In this document: piece by piece, positions 29,933 through 33,459 of the stretch
Numbering within the stretch: the first letter of the stretch is position 1
How the letters are laid out: every line of letters starts with the position of its first letter
Program-made: the position numbers and the translations under genes
Notes under the pieces: model-generated
Databases searched by the model: none
The model's input: the letters and a program-made list of their open reading frames with translations, nothing else
What the model was told of the DNA's origin: nothing
DNA from: an uncultured Clostridium sp.
GTDB lineage: Bacteria; Bacillota; Clostridia; Lachnospirales; Lachnospiraceae
NCBI GenBank assembly: GCA_946498245.1
Contig: CAMMNN010000039.1
Coordinates: forward strand, 1-33,459
Direction: 5' to 3'
Length of the DNA stretch: 33,459 nt

Positions 29933-32900
29933 TTAGTTGTTCCCGTAGAGAGTTACCAGTTTCTGCAGGTAATCGTATCTCTCCTTGGACTCGCCTTCGT
30001 TCTTCTCGAACAGATTCTCAGCTCTGGACGGATTCTTCAGGCTCAGGGACAGGTAACGTACCTCGCCCTTTAAGAAGTCCTGATAGCCTTCCATCTTGGG
30101 AGCCTTGCTGTCTAAGGTGAACTTATTCTCAGCAGCCGGATTGAACCGGAACAGATGCCAGTAGCCGCACTCTACAGCCAGCTTCTCTTCGGTCTGAGCC
30201 TTGCTCATGCCCTTCTTGATACCATGGTTGATACAGGGAGCGTAAGCAATAATCAGGGACGGACCCGGATAAGCCTCTGCCTCGGCAATTGCCTTAACAG
30301 TCTGGTTGTAGTCAGCACCCATAGCGATCTGTGCTACATATACATAACCGTAGCTCATAGCGATGGATGCCATATCTTTCTTCTTAACGTCCTTGCCGCC
30401 TGCTGCGAACTGTGCTACTGCACCGGTAGGAGTAGACTTGGAGGACTGGCCGCCGGTATTGGAGTAAACTTCGGTATCAAATACCATTACGTTAATATCC
30501 TTGCCGGAAGCTAATACGTGGTCAACGCCGCCGAAGCCGATGTCGTATGCCCAGCCGTCGCCGCCGAATACCCACTGAGACTTCTTAGCCAGAAAATCTT
30601 TATCCTTAACAATAGCCTTGCAGGTGGGGCAGTCGCAGCCTTCCAGAGCAGCTACCAGCTTGTCTGTAGCAGCGCCGTTGGTTGCTCCGCAGTTAAAAGT
30701 ATCCAGGTATTCCTTGCAGGCAGCCTTTACTTCTTCAGAAGCAGCATCGCTTGCCATTACCTCTTCTACCTTTGCCTTTAAGCCGTCTCTCATAGCCTTC
30801 TGAGCCAGCAGCATACCATAACCGAACTCAGCGTTGTCTTCAAACAGAGAGTTGGACCATGCGGGACCCTGACCCTTAGCGTTTACAGTGTAAGGAGTGG
30901 ACGGTGAGGAGTTGCCCCAGATAGAGGAACATCCTGTTGCGTTGGCAATGTACATTCTGTCACCGAAAAGCTGGGTGATGAGTTTTGCATAAGGAGTTTC
31001 GCCGCAGCCTGCGCACGCGCCGGAGAACTCAAGGAGCGGTTTCTTAAACTGGCTTCCCTTAACAGTGGTTTCTTTGAACTTCGCAAGAACTTCTTCCTTC
31101 TCCGGAATGGTCTGAGCGTAGTCAAATACCTTCTGCTGAGGCAGGCTTGCTTCCATGGGTTCCATGGTCAGAGCCTTGTTGCCCTTCATACCCGGGCATA
31201 CGTTAGCACAGGAACCGCATCCGGTACAGTCAAGGGTAGAAACTGTCATAGCAAACTTCATACCCGGCATACCGGTCATATCTTTCATCTTCATGTCAGC
31301 CGGAGCATTAGCAGCTTCTTCAGCGGTCATAGCTACCGGACGGATAACTGCATGGGGGCAGACATAAGAACAGAAGTTACACTGGATACAATTGTCAGGA
31401 TTCCAAACCGGAACATTTACGGCAATGCCGCGCTTCTCATATGCAGCGGATCCGGAGGGAGTGCTGCCGTCTACGTAATCTACAAATGCAGATACGGGCA
31501 GAGAATTGCCTTCCTGAGCGGAAACCTTGGACTGAATGTTGTTTACAAAGTCAACAACGTCTTTTCTGTCGCCGGCTGCTACAGTGAAGTCAAGGCCTTC
31601 ATCTTCGCAGTTCTTCCAGCTTTCCGGAACCTCTACCTTTACAACGCCCTTAGCGCCTGCATCGATAGCTGCCCAGTTCTTCTTAACAACGTCCTCGCCC
31701 TTACGGCCGTAGGTCTTCTGTGCTGCGTCCTTCATTAACTGATTTGCTTTGTCAGCCGGAATAATGCCGGTCAGCTCAAAGAATGCGGACTGCAGAATGG
31801 TGTTGATACGGGTCGGGCCCATGCCGGTTTCGATACCGATCTTAACACCGTCGATGGTATAGAAGTTAATGTTGTGATCTGCGATGAATTTCTTCACCTG
31901 TCCAGGCAGATGCTTCTCAAGGCCTTCCATATCCCAAGCACAGTTTAACAGGAACGTACCGCCGTCAACCAGCTCCTGAACCATGTTGTACTTGCGGATG
32001 TATGCCGGATTATGACATGCAACGAAGTTTGCCTTGTGGATCAGGTAAGTAGATTTAATGGGCTTATGTCCGAAGCGCAGGTGAGACATGGTAACGCCGC
32101 CGGACTTCTTGGAATCGTAATCAAAGTATGCCTGTGCATACATATCGGTGTTGTCGCCGATAATCTTAATGGAGTTCTTGTTTGCGCCAACGGTACCGTC
32201 TGCGCCCAGACCCCAGAATTTGCAGTTGGTGGTTCCTTCCGGAGTGGTAACCAGAGGAGCGCCGGTTTCCAGAGAGAGATTCGTTACGTCATCTACGATG
32301 CCGATGGTGAATTTCTTCTTTGCAGCGTTATCGTATACAGCTACGATCTGAGCCGGAGTCGTATCCTTGGATCCCAGGCCGTAACGTCCGCTGTAAACGG
32401 GAACAGCGTCGAATTTGGTTTCCTTCAGAGCTGCTACAACGTCCAGATATAAGGGCTCGCCTAAAGCGCCGGGTTCTTTGGTTCTGTCTAATACAGTGAT
32501 CTGCTTAACACTGTCCGGAATAGCATCCAGAAGTGCCTTAGCGCTGAAAGGTCTGTACAGACGAACTTTTACAACGCCTACTTTTCTGCCCTGAGCCATC
32601 AGGTAATCGATGGTTTCCTCAATGGTGTCGTTTACGGAACCCATAGCGATGATTACATGCTCGGCATCTGCAGCGCCATAGTAGTTAAACAGCTTGTAGT
32701 CGGTACCGATCTTGGCATTTACCTTGTCCATGTACTCCTGCACGATAGCCGGAAGAGCATCATAGTAAGGATTGCAGGCCTCTCTTGCCTGGAAGAAAAT
32801 ATCCGGGTTCTGAGCAGAACCTCTTTCACACGGATGATTGGGGTTTAAAGCATGTCTGCGGAATGCGTCAATGGCATCCATATCAGCCATTTCCTTCAGA

Positions 32901-33457
32901 TCTTCATAATCCCAGGTTTCGATCTTCTGAATTTCATGAGAAGTACGGAAACCGTCGAAGAAGTTAATGAAAGGAACTTTTCCCTTAATTGCAGCTAAGT
33001 GAGCAACAGGAGTTAAGTCCATAACTTCCTGAACGCTGGATTCGCAAAGCATAGCGCATCCCGTCTGACGACAGGCATAAACATCGGAGTGATCTCCGAA
33101 AATAGACAGAGCGTGGCTTGCGATTGCACGTGCAGATACGTTAAATACGCCGGGAAGCTGCTCGCCTGCAATCTTGTACAGATTGGGGATCATCAGAAGC
33201 AAGCCCTGAGAAGCGGTATAAGTGGTGGTCAGCGCACCTGCTGCCAGAGAGCCGTGTACAGCGCCTGCTGCACCTGCTTCAGACTGCATTTCGGTTACCT
33301 GTACTGTATGACCGAAAATGTTCAGTCTTCCGTCAGTCGCCCATTCATCAGTATGTTCTGCCATAACAGATGAAGGCGTAATCGGATAGATAGCGGCTAC
33401 ATCGGTAAACGCATAGGAAGCGTGGGATGCGGCCTGATTACCATCCATGGTTTTCAT
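29933..33457 (-). CDS. nifJ: Pyruvate:ferredoxin (flavodoxin) oxidoreductase
   Basis: A 1174-residue single-chain enzyme that converts pyruvate and CoA to acetyl-CoA, CO2 and reduced ferredoxin, the central energy reaction of this anaerobe. The N-terminus begins with the pyruvate-binding domain (AAIYPITPSSVMAEH, about 22-36). A 2x[4Fe-4S] ferredoxin module carries CIQCNFCSYVCPH (near 690-702) and CTGCGSCANVCPG (near 741-753). The C-terminal TPP domain has CAGCGETPYAKL and GDGWAYDIGFGG (near 970), followed by EVYSNTGGQSSKSTP. Extra Cys residues bind the proximal cluster. The start codon is two bases from the window edge, so the ribosome binding site and promoter are not visible. Length and motif order are those of complete clostridial enzymes. 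It ends at its own terminator and is not linked to the PTS operon. Confidence 0.97.
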   Translation of the reverse strand: MKTMDGNQAASHASYAFTDVAAIYPITPSSVMAEHTDEWATDGRLNIFGHTVQVTEMQSEAGAAGAVHGSLAAGALTTTYTASQGLLLMIPNLYKIAGEQLPGVFNVSARAIASHALSIFGDHSDVYACRQTGCAMLCESSVQEVMDLTPVAHLAAIKGKVPFINFFDGFRTSHEIQKIETWDYEDLKEMADMDAIDAFRRHALNPNHPCERGSAQNPDIFFQAREACNPYYDALPAIVQEYMDKVNAKIGTDYKLFNYYGAADAEHVIIAMGSVNDTIEETIDYLMAQGRKVGVVKVRLYRPFSAKALLDAIPDSVKQITVLDRTKEPGALGEPLYLDVVAALKETKFDAVPVYSGRYGLGSKDTTPAQIVAVYDNAAKKKFTIGIVDDVTNLSLETGAPLVTTPEGTTNCKFWGLGADGTVGANKNSIKIIGDNTDMYAQAYFDYDSKKSGGVTMSHLRFGHKPIKSTYLIHKANFVACHNPAYIRKYNMVQELVDGGTFLLNCAWDMEGLEKHLPGQVKKFIADHNINFYTIDGVKIGIETGMGPTRINTILQSAFFELTGIIPADKANQLMKDAAQKTYGRKGEDVVKKNWAAIDAGAKGVVKVEVPESWKNCEDEGLDFTVAAGDRKDVVDFVNNIQSKVSAQEGNSLPVSAFVDYVDGSTPSGSAAYEKRGIAVNVPVWNPDNCIQCNFCSYVCPHAVIRPVAMTAEEAANAPADMKMKDMTGMPGMKFAMTVSTLDCTGCGSCANVCPGMKGNKALTMEPMEASLPQQKVFDYAQTIPEKEEVLAKFKETTVKGSQFKKPLLEFSGACAGCGETPYAKLITQLFGDRMYIANATGCSSIWGNSSPSTPYTVNAKGQGPAWSNSLFEDNAEFGYGMLLAQKAMRDGLKAKVEEVMASDAASEEVKAACKEYLDTFNCGATNGAATDKLVAALEGCDCPTCKAIVKDKDFLAKKSQWVFGGDGWAYDIGFGGVDHVLASGKDINVMVFDTEVYSNTGGQSSKSTPTGAVAQFAAGGKDVKKKDMASIAMSYGYVYVAQIAMGADYNQTVKAIAEAEAYPGPSLIIAYAPCINHGIKKGMSKAQTEEKLAVECGYWHLFRFNPAAENKFTLDSKAPKMEGYQDFLKGEVRYLSLSLKNPSRAENLFEKNEGESKERYDYLQKLVTLYGNN

Positions 33458-33459
33458 TT

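Noticed and set aside
29845..33373. Several plus-strand reading frames of 60-146 codons opposite nifJ
   Set aside because: They are complements of a strongly conserved gene and show no family features or ribosome binding sites.

Overview
The window looks like part of a chromosome from an anaerobic Firmicute, most likely a gut Lachnospiraceae (Clostridium cluster XIVa; relatives of Hungatella, Enterocloster or Lachnoclostridium). The pointers are strong AGGAGG-type ribosome binding sites, a single-chain pyruvate:ferredoxin oxidoreductase, a lipoprotein sugar-binding protein with an Ala/Thr/Glu-rich linker, a YesM/YesN two-component system, a YtrA-type repressor and a holin-like toxin peptide of the kind common in that family. 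The assignment rests on gene content only. About 29 genes are supported, most on the minus strand. No rRNA, tRNA, CRISPR array, insertion sequence or prophage was seen.

Region 1 (1-2753) is housekeeping: inverted-repeat structures at the left edge, metY (O-acetylhomoserine sulfhydrylase), a divergent small membrane protein, and a small zinc-ribbon protein with its own near-consensus promoter and a folded leader.

Region 2 (2763-14433) is a sulfated, uronic-acid-containing glycan locus. A minus-strand operon encodes, in transcription order, a sugar-binding lipoprotein, two ABC permeases, a GH88 unsaturated glucuronyl hydrolase, a Cys-type sulfatase and a DUF2264 protein. Divergent to it is a YesM-type histidine kinase and YesN-type AraC response regulator, which probably control it. 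Two 18-bp direct repeats spaced 19 bp apart lie between the two units and are candidate regulator sites. Import followed by cytoplasmic desulfation and removal of the unsaturated uronate is the likely scheme; no polysaccharide lyase and no sulfatase-maturating enzyme is present here.

Region 3 (14454-14799) is a compact type I toxin-antitoxin locus: a 31-residue hydrophobic peptide on the minus strand and a convergent, overlapping antisense RNA of about 100 nt on the plus strand, each with its own promoter. The two RNAs start with homologous hairpins because the locus is bounded by inverted repeats.

Region 4 (14806-18377) is a YtrA-type GntR repressor, ABC ATPase and large ABC-2-like permease operon with a clear palindromic operator. 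It is followed on the plus strand by a bacteriohemerythrin and a DUF4160-DUF2442 pair.

Region 5 (19713-29696) is a ten- to eleven-gene minus-strand operon. It opens with a PRD regulator carrying PTS-like domains, then an RDD membrane protein, lactose/cellobiose-type PTS IIA, IIB and IIC, a GrdB-like stand-alone protein, a cytoplasmic glycosylasparaginase-like Ntn hydrolase, an M20 dipeptidase, a CutC-like protein, a YitT-like membrane protein and a MupG/DUF871-type 6-phospho-glycosidase. I infer uptake and dismantling of a glycan joined to an amino acid or peptide, for example a glycosyl-asparagine or muropeptide fragment. This is the best candidate for an undescribed pathway.

Region 6 (29874-33459) is nifJ, complete at its start codon but with its promoter outside the window.
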